This document shows, piece after piece, positions 37,093 through 46,882 of a stretch of DNA of 64,000 nt (the stretch's first letter is position 1; the number at the start of each line of letters is the position of its first letter). The position numbers were made by a program, and so were the translations under genes. The stretch spans positions 186,001 to 250,000 of the forward strand of contig CBFHMJ010000038.1 of NCBI GenBank assembly GCA_965656875.1. Reading direction: 5' to 3'. The DNA comes from CBFHMJ01 sp965656875. GTDB taxonomy: Bacteria; Pseudomonadota; Gammaproteobacteria; Enterobacterales; Alteromonadaceae. The notes under the pieces were generated by a model. That model made no database searches. It was not told the DNA's origin and worked only from the letters and a program-made list of their open reading frames with translations.

Positions 37093-37697
37093 TGTTTGAT
37101 ATCACTGTGTTATCTCACGAAGTTATTGAAAAACTAATCAATAAAGCGTCAGTGCTTGATCCGACATTCAACGCCCGCATGGCAATCCTGGCGGGTAAAC
37201 GTTTAGCGGTGACTTTAACATCACCATCGTTCAGCATTAGCTTTCAATTTAGCCATCAATATATCAGTGTGTTGAATAATACAGATGATGCTGACTGCTC
37301 AATTATCACAACGCTGGACGCCCTGCCCGAATTACAACAACCCGCCAATATCACCAAACTGATCAAATCGGATCAACTGCAACTGGATGGTGATATTCAG
37401 CTTGCACAACAATTTGCTCAGTTACTTAAGGAAACTGATATTGACTGGGAGGAGCACCTGTCTCGTCTCATTGGCGACGGACCAGCACATAAATTGTGTC
37501 AATTGCTTAAGACTATCTCTGAAGCCCTGGTCACGAGAAAAACACGGGCTGAAGAGACATTTACAGAACTTATGCAAGATGAACTGAAAGTCACGCCACA
37601 TCCGCTGGAGTTAACTCAGTTTGGACGCAATGTAAATTTACTAAGTGCTGAGATTGATAAGCTGGAAGCTCGAATCAATACACTGAAAACGAACTGA
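37092..37697 (+). CDS. ubiJ: Ubiquinone biosynthesis accessory factor UbiJ
   Basis: This is a 201-residue protein with an N-terminal SCP2 lipid-binding fold (about 15-115) and a C-terminal helical region with a heptad pattern near the end (INLLSAEIDKLEARI-type). UbiJ binds ubiquinone intermediates and assembles the soluble Ubi metabolon together with UbiK, whose gene is at 40209-40538. Start overlaps the ubiE stop by one base and ubiB begins four bases after its stop. Confidence 0.92.
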   Translation: MFDITVLSHEVIEKLINKASVLDPTFNARMAILAGKRLAVTLTSPSFSISFQFSHQYISVLNNTDDADCSIITTLDALPELQQPANITKLIKSDQLQLDGDIQLAQQFAQLLKETDIDWEEHLSRLIGDGPAHKLCQLLKTISEALVTRKTRAEETFTELMQDELKVTPHPLELTQFGRNVNLLSAEIDKLEARINTLKTN

Positions 37698-37701
37698 TTA
37701 C

Positions 37702-39360
37702 ATGCAATTTTTTCGACTGTTTCGCATATTAAAAACGTTCATCGTTTATCAAATTGATGATCTCATCCCACCTCACCTGCTTCCCTGGTATTTTTCAATT
37801 TTCAAAACAATTGCCCGGCTGGTGCCTGGTAGACGTCATCAAGGTTCTCGAGGCGAGCGCTTAAGACTGGCATTAGAGTCGTTAGGACCAGTGTGGATAA
37901 AGTTGGGGCAAATGCTTTCAACTCGTCGTGACTTGTTGCCGCCAGATATTGCCAACGAGCTGGCTAAATTGCAGGACAACGTTAAACCCTTCGATGGCCA
38001 TGAAGCGAAACACATTATTGAACAAGCACTGGGGTTAAAAGACATCTCAGAACGCTTTGATGATTTTGCGATCAAACCGCTGGCTTCAGCTTCTATTGCT
38101 CAGGTACATACCGCCATTCTCAGACAAGAAACAACCGATCGGTATGGAAATAAGGCTGAGTCAAAAGAAGACATTATTATCAAAGTTATTCGTCCCGGTA
38201 TTGATAAAAGTATTCGTGACGATACCCGTCTGATGGAAACAACCGCCTGGTTACTACTAAAACTGGTTCCTGACGCCAGACGCCTCCGCCCGGTCGAAGT
38301 CATCGAAGAGTATCGTAAAACAATCTTTGATGAACTGGATTTAATGCATGAAGCGGCTAATGCCATTCAGTTACGACAGAACTTTGAAGAGTCTGATTCA
38401 CTCTACGTTCCCTGGGTATACAGTGACTACTGCGCAACCAATGTAATGGTTATGGAACGCATCTACGGCATACCCGTTTCAGATATTAAAGCACTGGAAG
38501 CTCAAAATACGAATATGAAGCTGCTGGCAGAGCGCGGGGTTCAGGTCTTTTTCACTCAGGTTTTCCGTGACAGTTTTTTCCATGCGGACATGCATCCCGG
38601 CAATATTTTTGTTTCTTACGAAACACCTGAAAACCCCAAATATATCGGTATCGACTGCGGAATTGTCGGCACATTAAATGAAGATGATAAACGATATCTG
38701 GCTGAAAACTTTGTCGCCTTTTTCAATCGAGACTACCGCAAAGTTGCTCAGCTACATGTTGATTCTGGTTGGGTGCCTGCTGATACCAATGTCCAGGAAT
38801 TTGAGATTGCGATCAGAAACGTATGTGATCCAATATTTGCTAAACCGCTGTCAGAAATATCTTTTGGCCATGTGCTGATCAATCTGTTTAATACCGCCCG
38901 ACGGTTCAATATGGAAGTCCAGCCACAGCTTGTTCTGTTACAGAAGACATTGCTTTATATCGAAGGTCTCGGTCGTCAGCTATATCCGCAACTGGATTTA
39001 TGGACAACAGCCAAGCCATTTTTAGAAACCTGGCTCAATGAACAAATGGGGCCAAAAGCGGTATTCAAACACATCAAACAGAATTTACCCTTCTGGGGTG
39101 AAAAACTGCCAGAAATCCCTGAACTGGTGTATCAATACCTGAAGAATGATCAGCAACAGCACATTCAGCAACGTAAATTTCAGCAATCTTTGCTACAGCA
39201 ACAGCAACAGCAAAATCGCCGAATTATTTACACCATGATCGGTGCAACCTTTACGGTCGTTTCAACTCTTCTGTTTTTGCATCAGGAAACCAGCTGGTTA
39301 CCTGTCACTGGAATGCTGGCATTTTTAGCGCTGGTTGCAGGTTTAAAGAAAAAAGACTAG
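37702..39360 (+). CDS. ubiB: Ubiquinone biosynthesis regulatory protein kinase-like UbiB
   Basis: This 552-residue atypical kinase/ATPase is required for ubiquinone synthesis. The UbiB signature KxGQ region is WIKLGQMLSTR, followed by the Ala-rich nucleotide loop SASIAQVH. HADMHPGNIF and GIDCGIVG take the places of the catalytic and metal-binding loops. The C-terminus has two transmembrane helices (about 505-548) that anchor it in the inner membrane. A glutamine-rich linker (about 480-505) precedes them. It is last in the ubiE-ubiJ-ubiB operon. Confidence 0.96.
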   Translation: MQFFRLFRILKTFIVYQIDDLIPPHLLPWYFSIFKTIARLVPGRRHQGSRGERLRLALESLGPVWIKLGQMLSTRRDLLPPDIANELAKLQDNVKPFDGHEAKHIIEQALGLKDISERFDDFAIKPLASASIAQVHTAILRQETTDRYGNKAESKEDIIIKVIRPGIDKSIRDDTRLMETTAWLLLKLVPDARRLRPVEVIEEYRKTIFDELDLMHEAANAIQLRQNFEESDSLYVPWVYSDYCATNVMVMERIYGIPVSDIKALEAQNTNMKLLAERGVQVFFTQVFRDSFFHADMHPGNIFVSYETPENPKYIGIDCGIVGTLNEDDKRYLAENFVAFFNRDYRKVAQLHVDSGWVPADTNVQEFEIAIRNVCDPIFAKPLSEISFGHVLINLFNTARRFNMEVQPQLVLLQKTLLYIEGLGRQLYPQLDLWTTAKPFLETWLNEQMGPKAVFKHIKQNLPFWGEKLPEIPELVYQYLKNDQQQHIQQRKFQQSLLQQQQQQNRRIIYTMIGATFTVVSTLLFLHQETSWLPVTGMLAFLALVAGLKKKD

Positions 39361-39548
39361 CAGCCAAACAGAGTCTGCGTTAACAATTTATTTAAATTTT
39401 GATAGGTTGAATGTCCGGAACACTGGTATAGTAATTCCCGGTTTTCATTCAGGTATCCAACGGTCAGCTGTTAACTTAACAGCCTGTAGCCACACATAAT
39501 TTCACTGCTATTTGTAAGGTCTGTTGACCTTGGTAAACAGGAACTTTT

Positions 39549-40124
39549 ATGAATAAGACGCTTTTATCATTAATCACTGCTGCCTGCATCAGTGCTCCGG
39601 CACTGGCAGACTGGACGGTTAATAATGACTTGTCACGAGTCAGCTTTGTATCAGTAAAGAAAGATGTAGTTGGTGAATCACACTACTTTAAACAGGTTTC
39701 AGGCACGCTAACATCGAAAGGTCAGTTATCACTTTCGGTTCCTCTGGCTTCAGTAGAAACCATGATTCCAATTCGTAATGAACGAATGCAGAAGTTCCTG
39801 TTCGAAACAAATGTCTTTCCTACTCTGGAAGTCATGGCTTCTGTGCCAATGAAAAAGATTAATGGATTGAAGAATGGTCAGTCTGCCAAAATGCAGACCA
39901 GTGCAGATATTGCGCTCCATGGCGTCAATAAAATGATTGAAGTAGAAGTAATGGTTACTCGTTTGACCGATAAAACACTTCAAGTAGTAAGCATGAAGCC
40001 TGTCAATGTAAAAGCTGCCGATTACGGCCTGGATAAAGGCATCGAAAAGTTACGCGATCTGGCAAAACTGCCATCGATTACCGGTTCAGTACCAGTGAGC
40101 TTTATCCTGACACTGTCGGAATAA
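39549..40124 (+). CDS. YceI family periplasmic lipid-binding protein
   Basis: This 191-residue protein has a signal peptide (about 1-20, ending ALA before DWTV). The YceI lipocalin-like beta-barrel opens with WTVNNDLSRVSFVSVKK and continues through VETMIPIRNERMQKFLFET. YceI proteins bind polyprenoid lipids, and homologues have been structurally linked to isoprenoid quinones. Its position after ubiB is therefore suggestive but may be chance. Single gene, closed by a terminator. Confidence 0.88.
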   Translation: MNKTLLSLITAACISAPALADWTVNNDLSRVSFVSVKKDVVGESHYFKQVSGTLTSKGQLSLSVPLASVETMIPIRNERMQKFLFETNVFPTLEVMASVPMKKINGLKNGQSAKMQTSADIALHGVNKMIEVEVMVTRLTDKTLQVVSMKPVNVKAADYGLDKGIEKLRDLAKLPSITGSVPVSFILTLSE

Positions 40125-40151
40125 TCACAAGCTGTACGACGGATTAAACAT

Positions 40152-40181
40152 AAAAAATGCCGGGATTTCCCGGCATTTTTT
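40152..40181. terminator. Bidirectional terminator between yceI-like gene and ubiK
   Basis: A 13-bp stem (40152-40164 with 40169-40181, loop ATTT) has A/T tracts on both sides. Confidence 0.93.
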
Positions 40182-40208
40182 ATGTTTGCATAACGGATAA
40201 ATCAACGT

Positions 40209-40538
40209 TCACACGTCTGTGCTTTTCTGCTCAACACCATCGTTTGTGTCTTCCGAAGTCGCATCAACTAATTCTTCAGTTGTTTCAGCGGCAACACCCT
40301 GAAGTTTTTCCAGCTCTAAAACACGAAGTTCCAGTGCTTCCAGTTTTTGCCTGGTACGCGCCAACACCTGAGTTTGTACATCGAATTCTTCACGAGTAAC
40401 AAAATCAAGCTCGGTTAACTTGCGCTGCATAACCTGCTTTGCTTTAGATTCAATCTCATCAGCAATATTCTTCACACCTGGCGGGACAGATGCAGAAATT
40501 TGTTTTGCTATTTCTTCCAGCTTTTTTGGATTCAGCAT
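40209..40538 (-). CDS. ubiK: Ubiquinone biosynthesis accessory factor UbiK (BMFP/YqiC)
   Basis: This encodes 109 residues from the ATG at 40538 (GGAG seven bases before); the ORF extension to 40568 is not used. The start MLNPKKLEEIAKQI and the following amphipathic helix, then a long coiled coil (about 55-90, VLARTRQKLEALELRVLELEKL), match YqiC/UbiK. It forms a complex with UbiJ needed for efficient aerobic ubiquinone synthesis. The acidic C-terminal tail is longer than in E. coli. It is divergent from rep. Confidence 0.9.
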   Translation of the reverse strand: MLNPKKLEEIAKQISASVPPGVKNIADEIESKAKQVMQRKLTELDFVTREEFDVQTQVLARTRQKLEALELRVLELEKLQGVAAETTEELVDATSEDTNDGVEQKSTDV

Positions 40539-40641
40539 GTTTTGGCTCCTACAGCCAGTAATAATCATAGTTTCAACTGGCGATTATAAGGTAAAATCCC
40601 GGATCTTTCTTTACCTCCTTCAGGATACTTGATTACTCATT

Positions 40642-42660
40642 ATGAAACTTAACCCGGCTCAGGATCAGGCAGTAAAATATATCTCCGGACCTTGTCTTGT
40701 ATTAGCAGGTGCAGGCAGCGGAAAAACACGGGTTATCACCAATAAAATTGCCTATCTGGTCAATGAGTGTCAGTACAAAGCAAGAAATATTGCAGCAGTC
40801 ACTTTTACCAATAAAGCAGCGCGTGAAATGAAAGAGCGTGTCGCTCAAACCCTTGGACGTAAAGAATCTCGTGGACTCATCGTATCCACCTTCCACACGC
40901 TGGGTCTGACGATTATTAAGAAGGAATGTAAAACCCTTGGACTAAAACCCGGCTTTAGTTTATTTGATGACCAGGATTCTCGAGCACTCCTCACCGAGTT
41001 AACCGAAGACAGTTTTAAAGGCGATAAAGATCTCATCAATCAGCTCATGTTCCAGATTTCTGACTGGAAAAACAATCTGGTACTTCCACAAGCAGCCATC
41101 AAACACGCAACCGGTGAAAACCAACAGCTATTCGCTCAGTTTTATGAACTCTATCAGCGACATTTAACGGCCTATAATGCCCTGGATTTTGATGATCTGA
41201 TCCTAATGCCAACCCTGTTACTCAAAACCAACAAAGATGTTAGGGAATTCTGGCAAAACAGAATCCGCTACCTGTTAGTTGACGAATATCAGGATACCAA
41301 TACCAGCCAGTACGAGCTGGTAAAATTGTTAGTTGGCGAACGGGCCAGATTCACCGTAGTAGGAGACGATGATCAATCAATCTACTCATGGCGTGGTGCT
41401 AAACCTCAAAACCTGGTGTTACTCAGTAAAGATTTCCCTACTCTTCAGGTTATCAAGCTGGAACAAAACTATCGTTCATCGGAGCGTATCCTTAAAGCGG
41501 CAAACATCCTGATTGCCAATAATCCACACGTCTACGAGAAAAAGTTATTCAGTCAGTTAGGTCAGGGAAAAGAGCTAACCGTTATCAGCACGAAAGACGA
41601 AGAAAATGAAGCTCAACGTATCATTGCTGAATTAATCAGTCATAAGTTCCAGAACCGTACAGCCTATAACGAATACGCCATTCTCTATCGAGGTAATCAT
41701 CAGTCGAGAACGCTTGAAAAATCACTGATGACTAACCGAATCCCCTACAAAATCAGCGGTGGCATGTCCTTTTTCTCCCGAGCTGAAATCAAAGACATCA
41801 TGGCTTATCTTCGTTTGTTAGTGAATCCAGCCGACGATAATGCGTTTCTTCGTATAGTGAATGTCCCTCGCCGCGAAATTGGCCGTGCGACGCTGGAAAA
41901 GCTAGGACTGTTTGCTAACGAACATAAAATCAGTTTATTTGAAGCCTCCGTAAATGATGGCCTGCGAAGTTATCTTCCAGCAAAAGCACTCCAGGCAATC
42001 GAACCATTTGCACGCTGGATTGTTGAAACTGCTGATAATTGCGAACGAGGGGATGCTGTTGCCACCATCAGAGACTTCATCCGGGAAATAAAATATGAAG
42101 ACTGGTTGTATGAAACCAGTACCAGCATGAAAGCTGCCGAGATGCGGATGAAAAACGTATCAGAATTGTTTTCGTGGGTAACCGGTATGCTTCACGGCGA
42201 AAATGGTAATGAGCCCATGACACTACCTGAAGTGGTCACTAAGCTCACATTACGAGACATGATGGAACGTAATGAAGATGATGAATCAGCCGAACAGGTT
42301 CAGTTGATGACGCTGCACGCTTCGAAAGGTCTGGAATTTCCATTTGTATATATTGTCGGTATGGAAGAAGGACTACTCCCTCATCAATCCAGTATTGATG
42401 AAGATAATGTCGATGAAGAACGGCGACTGGCATATGTTGGTATTACCCGCGCTCAACGAGAATTAACCTTTACCTATACCCGTGAACGTCGTCAGTTTGG
42501 CGAAACCATCACACCGGAGCCTAGCCGGTTTCTACATGAGCTACCGCAAGATGATTTATTGTGGCAGCGCGGCAAACAGGCTGAAACACCAGAACAAAAA
42601 CAAAAGAAAGGTCAGGCTAATATTGCCAATTTACGCGAGATGCTTAACCGAAAGCGTTAA
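40642..42660 (+). CDS. rep: ATP-dependent DNA helicase Rep
   Basis: This 672-residue superfamily 1A helicase moves 3'-5' on DNA and clears protein obstacles ahead of the replisome. Motifs: Walker A AGAGSGKTRVI, AVTFTNKAAREM (Ia), LLVDEYQDTN (II), VVGDDDQSIYSWRGA (III), LEQNYRSS (IV), LMTLHASKGLEF (V) and VGITRAQRE (VI). Length matches E. coli Rep (673), distinguishing it from longer UvrD. Its last 30 bases overlap the 3' end of the convergent GGDEF-EAL gene. Confidence 0.96.
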   Translation: MKLNPAQDQAVKYISGPCLVLAGAGSGKTRVITNKIAYLVNECQYKARNIAAVTFTNKAAREMKERVAQTLGRKESRGLIVSTFHTLGLTIIKKECKTLGLKPGFSLFDDQDSRALLTELTEDSFKGDKDLINQLMFQISDWKNNLVLPQAAIKHATGENQQLFAQFYELYQRHLTAYNALDFDDLILMPTLLLKTNKDVREFWQNRIRYLLVDEYQDTNTSQYELVKLLVGERARFTVVGDDDQSIYSWRGAKPQNLVLLSKDFPTLQVIKLEQNYRSSERILKAANILIANNPHVYEKKLFSQLGQGKELTVISTKDEENEAQRIIAELISHKFQNRTAYNEYAILYRGNHQSRTLEKSLMTNRIPYKISGGMSFFSRAEIKDIMAYLRLLVNPADDNAFLRIVNVPRREIGRATLEKLGLFANEHKISLFEASVNDGLRSYLPAKALQAIEPFARWIVETADNCERGDAVATIRDFIREIKYEDWLYETSTSMKAAEMRMKNVSELFSWVTGMLHGENGNEPMTLPEVVTKLTLRDMMERNEDDESAEQVQLMTLHASKGLEFPFVYIVGMEEGLLPHQSSIDEDNVDEERRLAYVGITRAQRELTFTYTRERRQFGETITPEPSRFLHELPQDDLLWQRGKQAETPEQKQKKGQANIANLREMLNRKR

Positions 42661-45264
42661 ATCATCATCACTGTCATTAAAGCTGGTCAGGCTCGCTGAT
42701 TGACAATGATCGCGTTGAGCTAACCAGCTACCCTGCCCCATAAAAATGGAATGCTGTTTAGCGATATTGAACAGCTTTTCGTTATCAATACCCTGCAATA
42801 CGATATTGAAATTCAGACTACGACTTAATGTAACCAGTGCCTCAAGAATCACCTGATGCTTTTGATTTTTGATCAACGTACTGGTGAAACGTGCATCAAC
42901 TTCAATAAAATCAACAGGTAACTTTGCTAATACGCCCAGCGAGGTTATACCAGAACCTACATTATGAATACTGAGCTTAATTCCCTCCCGCTTTAAGCGC
43001 TTAATACCGGGAGCCGCTTCTTCAAGATGTTCAATTAAGGCGCTTTCTTCAAAAGAAAAGCACAATAACTGCGTGTTAATACATGCGGCTTTAATGACAT
43101 CTAAAACATGATGAATGTAATCTGGTTGCACAAACGCAGCAGCAGATACATTCAGACATACCAGTCCGCCCGTCATGTTTTGTGCTTCAATATCAACACA
43201 AACTTTTTCGATAATCTGTTTTTCTATCTCTGCAATAACACCAATACTTTCTGCCATTCTGCCAAAGTATTCTTCATTAACCTCACCCAACTCTTGATGA
43301 GTCCAGTGTGTTTCGACTTTAAAACCGACGACCTGGTTAACTTCTATATCGCATACCGGTGCATAATTCGGGAAAAACTGTTTCTGCTCAATGCCATGAT
43401 GAATCATTTGATCTAATGTCAGCTCTTCGATCAACTGCTGACGCATACTGTCATCAAATAATATGTAACGACCTTTCCCCATCGCTTTTGCCTGATACAT
43501 GGCGGCATCCGCATCACGGAGTACTTCTTCTGCTTCTTCGTATTGTTCTTTACATACTGCAATGCCAATACTCGCACCAGAATAAATATCTTGCCCTTCA
43601 ATCAAAAATGGCTGACGAACGACCTCAATGATCCGGTAAGCAATCTCTTCAACAATTTCTGTTACCTGTAGCTGATCGACCAGAATCACAAACTCATCGC
43701 CACCAAGACGGGCCAACATATCATCTTCACGAATGCAGTAAGAAATACGCTGACTGACTTCAATTAAAAACTGATCTCCAGCATGGTGTCCTATCGTGTC
43801 ATTGATCGTTTTAAAACGGTCTAAATCAATAAATAACACCGCAAACTGCTCGCTGGCTCCCGCTTTATAATCCGCAAGCGCTCGATGCAATCGTGCCAGA
43901 AACATTTTACGGTTAGGTAAACCCGTTAAAGCATCATGATTAGCTTCATAGAGCAACCGCTCTTCCGCCTTTTTACGCTCTTCGATCTGTAACTGAAGGA
44001 ATAGATTGGATTTACGGAGGGCTTTGGTTCTCAGTTGAATCTTTTGCTCGAGATTGTCATTGTTTTCTCGAAGTTTTACATTCAATGAATGCTGAACCAT
44101 CGCGGCTGCAACATGATTCGCAATATAACTCAGAATAGATTTATCGTTTTGATGGTAATTACCCTGGCCAACGTATTGCTGTACGACAATAACAGCCATA
44201 ACACGATCATCCTGAATAACGGGAACACACAGCCAGCTTTGTTTTTGCTTTAACTCATCAGATAAATGCTCTTGCGTGTCGGGTAACTGCCCAATTGTTG
44301 TGGCATCTAATAATTGAGCCTGCCTGGTTGTAACGACATACTCAATAAGATCATTATCCAAAGTACTCAATTCGCCCCAGGAATACTTCGAATCGCAAAA
44401 CATCAGGAGTTCAGCGATTTCACCGACAGGATTTAATGCCGCGATATAACAGTTCTCAGCCATAATCAGACGATTCAGCAATGGGTATAACGCTTCATAG
44501 AATTCCGGTCCGGATTTACTGTTTACAGACAGCGCTGAAATATCGAATAACACCTGCTGAGTTTTTAATACAGATTCATGCTCTATTGACTGATGTTTAA
44601 TTCTGGAATGTGCTTTGGCCAGTTCTTCGGTTTTGGTCAATTCAACATGTTTGTTATCACGAACCAATCGTAATCGAGTTCGGACATTCATAATCAAACT
44701 TGCCAGATAGATAAACAGCTCTTTTTCACGTCGAGAAAAATGTCGCCCCTGTTCAGGTAATGTCACCACAAGCAAACCATAAGCATGAGATACGCGTCGG
44801 ACAGGCACACCTAGCCAGCGCCCACATAAGCTTTGCAAGTTGTCGCCAGAACGACGAGATGGTAATGAACTGATTAACGAGCGAGTAGCGATTTGAGCTT
44901 CGTTTTCTCGTATCAGCTGCCGAGCTAACATCGCTTCACCGGAAGGAATTCGGCCAGTAGATAAACTCATTCCAACACCTTGCAGGTATTGAAATTCAGT
45001 TTCTATGTGAAATTGTGTCGATTTTTCTATCGCAAAATAAAAAGACGCAGGTTGAACAACACGTTCAATAAAGTCGCATATATGACCATAGAACACATCA
45101 AGTTCTGTTGCATCATTAGCATACTCTGTAATTTCAATAAGCTGATGTTGAAGCGACAACGCATTTTCATAAAATGACAATAATCGTTCTAACCGAGAGA
45201 TTTTCCTCTTCAGAGCACCAACAACCCGGCTTTGTGAAACATCATTATTTACTTTTTCAGACAA
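42631..45264 (-). CDS. GAF-GGDEF-EAL protein with degenerate EAL domain
   Basis: This is an 877-residue cytoplasmic c-di-GMP protein. Two GAF-like sensor regions (about 38-195 and 235-395) and a coiled coil (395-435) precede an intact GGDEF domain with GGDEF at 521-525 and an inhibitory RxxD site (R512-D515). The C-terminal EAL domain (about 615-870) is degenerate: the EAL signature is KVE (649-651) and the loop DDFG is HNVG (767-770). Phosphodiesterase activity is therefore unlikely, and the EAL part may bind c-di-GMP or partners. The enzyme is predicted to be a regulated diguanylate cyclase. The 3' end overlaps rep. Confidence 0.93.
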   Translation of the reverse strand: MSEKVNNDVSQSRVVGALKRKISRLERLLSFYENALSLQHQLIEITEYANDATELDVFYGHICDFIERVVQPASFYFAIEKSTQFHIETEFQYLQGVGMSLSTGRIPSGEAMLARQLIRENEAQIATRSLISSLPSRRSGDNLQSLCGRWLGVPVRRVSHAYGLLVVTLPEQGRHFSRREKELFIYLASLIMNVRTRLRLVRDNKHVELTKTEELAKAHSRIKHQSIEHESVLKTQQVLFDISALSVNSKSGPEFYEALYPLLNRLIMAENCYIAALNPVGEIAELLMFCDSKYSWGELSTLDNDLIEYVVTTRQAQLLDATTIGQLPDTQEHLSDELKQKQSWLCVPVIQDDRVMAVIVVQQYVGQGNYHQNDKSILSYIANHVAAAMVQHSLNVKLRENNDNLEQKIQLRTKALRKSNLFLQLQIEERKKAEERLLYEANHDALTGLPNRKMFLARLHRALADYKAGASEQFAVLFIDLDRFKTINDTIGHHAGDQFLIEVSQRISYCIREDDMLARLGGDEFVILVDQLQVTEIVEEIAYRIIEVVRQPFLIEGQDIYSGASIGIAVCKEQYEEAEEVLRDADAAMYQAKAMGKGRYILFDDSMRQQLIEELTLDQMIHHGIEQKQFFPNYAPVCDIEVNQVVGFKVETHWTHQELGEVNEEYFGRMAESIGVIAEIEKQIIEKVCVDIEAQNMTGGLVCLNVSAAAFVQPDYIHHVLDVIKAACINTQLLCFSFEESALIEHLEEAAPGIKRLKREGIKLSIHNVGSGITSLGVLAKLPVDFIEVDARFTSTLIKNQKHQVILEALVTLSRSLNFNIVLQGIDNEKLFNIAKQHSIFMGQGSWLAQRDHCQSASLTSFNDSDDDLTLSVKHLA

Positions 45265-45717
45265 CTCTATCTTCCCCGAACAGCATCATTCTTTTTATTA
45301 TTCATGTATTGTTCAAACATGTTTTGAAGTAGATGAGCACAATTAAGCGCAATCAATTGTAAAGAATACCTTCGTAAAAACCATCATATTCTCCAAAATA
45401 ATTCACTAAAACACGGCCCATAAACAGACAGTATTTATTTCGTGTACATCTGTCAAAAGTTTATTGCAATTTTGCTCATTCTAAATAAAGCATCAGCAGA
45501 AAGAAGTAGTTACTGAACGAACAGTAAGCTGTACAAAAATCACGCCCTGTCAGACAGCGGAAAACTTTCCACATTTATCTTTATTTAACGCCTGAATTGT
45601 TACTATTTTATTATCACCAATATGGAGGGAAAAGCGCGCTTTAAGTCGACAAATACTGCGAGATGAAATTCGGAGAGTCGAAAATGGAAAGAAAAGATGA
45701 TAACGAAGAAGAGAATA
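45265..45717. other. About 450-bp intergenic region
   Basis: This stretch lies between the start of the GGDEF-EAL gene and the end of the cytochrome gene. It is AT-rich; the promoter for the reverse-strand GGDEF-EAL gene must be here. A forward ORF from 45663 runs antisense into the cytochrome gene and is very charged, and I do not call it. Confidence 0.5.
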
Positions 45718-45749
45718 GTGAGAAAACAGCCAACAAGCTGTCCTCTCAC
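45718..45749 (-). terminator. Terminator-like hairpin after the cytochrome gene
   Basis: A continuous 13-bp stem on the reverse strand including two G-T pairs (45718-45730 with 45737-45749, six-base loop) starts ten bases after the stop codon. The tract that follows is only partly T-rich. Confidence 0.65.
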
Positions 45750-45758
45750 CTGACAGCT

Positions 45759-46160
45759 TTATTTGCCTTCGATCATGTAATCGATAGCAGCCTGAATCTC
45801 ATCGTCAGAACAATTCATACATGTTCCACGAGGAGGCATTGCATTAAAGCCTTCCAGTGCATGCTGTAATAAAACATCCATACCTTGCGCTTTACGAGTT
45901 TCCCAACCAGCATCACCCGGCTTAGGAGCGCCCATAACGCCTGATGCATGACAAGACATACAGCTGGTGTCAAAAACCTGTTTACCCGTACGAGGACCCG
46001 TTGGTGCTGCCGGTACTTCAGCAACTTCGGCACCTTCAACGTAAACATTACCCACAGGTTTTATGCGTTCAAGTAACTCGGCATCAACCTGAGAATCATT
46101 CGCAGCGAATGCACTTGCAAGACTAAACAACCCTGCAAATAGCAAAACGGTTCTTTTCAT
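45759..46160 (-). CDS. Cytochrome c5-type periplasmic monoheme cytochrome
   Basis: This encodes 133 residues from the ATG at 46160 (AGGTGATG-type site before it; the longer ORF from 46295 is discarded). It has a signal peptide (about 1-19, ending AFA) and a single heme-binding CMSCH motif. The late MPPRGTCMNCSDDEI block is typical of cytochrome c5, with the Met axial ligand in MPP and an extra disulfide pair. It carries electrons in the periplasm. The partner is unknown from the context. Confidence 0.9.
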   Translation of the reverse strand: MKRTVLLFAGLFSLASAFAANDSQVDAELLERIKPVGNVYVEGAEVAEVPAAPTGPRTGKQVFDTSCMSCHASGVMGAPKPGDAGWETRKAQGMDVLLQHALEGFNAMPPRGTCMNCSDDEIQAAIDYMIEGK

Positions 46161-46882
46161 AACATCACCTAAAACAATTAACCATATAAAACTGGTGCGA
46201 ATTATACGCATCCTATTCATAAGAGTTAACCAGGATACCTTATAAATCCAATATTTACCTATAACAAGCCCGAACGTACTGATATCTCGATCCAATACCT
46301 CATTTTAATGATAAGCCGGGGAAGCCATTGCCCGGCAATATTTTTAGTATTTCAGACTACCTTTCAATTCCGGTTTCTTAAATTCAGGATTATCTTGTTT
46401 CTAAAAAACTCGATAACGTTAAAATGAAATGTAAACAACATCATCTTCTCTTCCATAAAAACCTGAGAATTAATGAGGGAATAAGCGTAAGATAAAATGC
46501 TAAAGGTACAGTAATTGTTGATTTATTTACGGTATATCCGTTTCAAATTGTTCATTTTTGTTTATTTATAAGACTCTAATTGTAAAAATAATTTTTCAAT
46601 TATCGAATATTTCTTCATTCACATGCCGGAGTAACTAATCTATACTTAAGCCCGTGCAAAACGTCACATTCCCAATAGAAAAACATCAATAATTTTAAGG
46701 ATGAATGAGGCTGATTTTGTAGATAACTGTCGGTAATGCTCATAATAAGCACATGACCGTTAAGCTACTCCAACGAAGTTTTACAATTTCGAGGGCGGAA
46801 GCGGGTTTAAAATTTTCGATTAATTGATGAAAATAAATTGTAACTCTCTGATTCCTATATTTTATTAACCCTAAGATTATTG
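46161..46882. other. 720-bp gene-free region between cytochrome and regulator genes
   Basis: This is the divergent spacer upstream of both the cytochrome gene and the winged-helix regulator gene. A GC-rich hairpin GCCGGG/CCCGGC (46315-46320 with 46331-46336) followed by AATATTTTT looks like a forward-strand terminator, although no forward gene ends here. The remainder is AT-rich with no convincing ORF. Confidence 0.55.

Noticed and set aside
45663..45869. 68-codon forward ORF overlapping the cytochrome gene end
   Set aside because: It is antisense to the cytochrome and to its terminator, and the sequence is low-complexity and charged.
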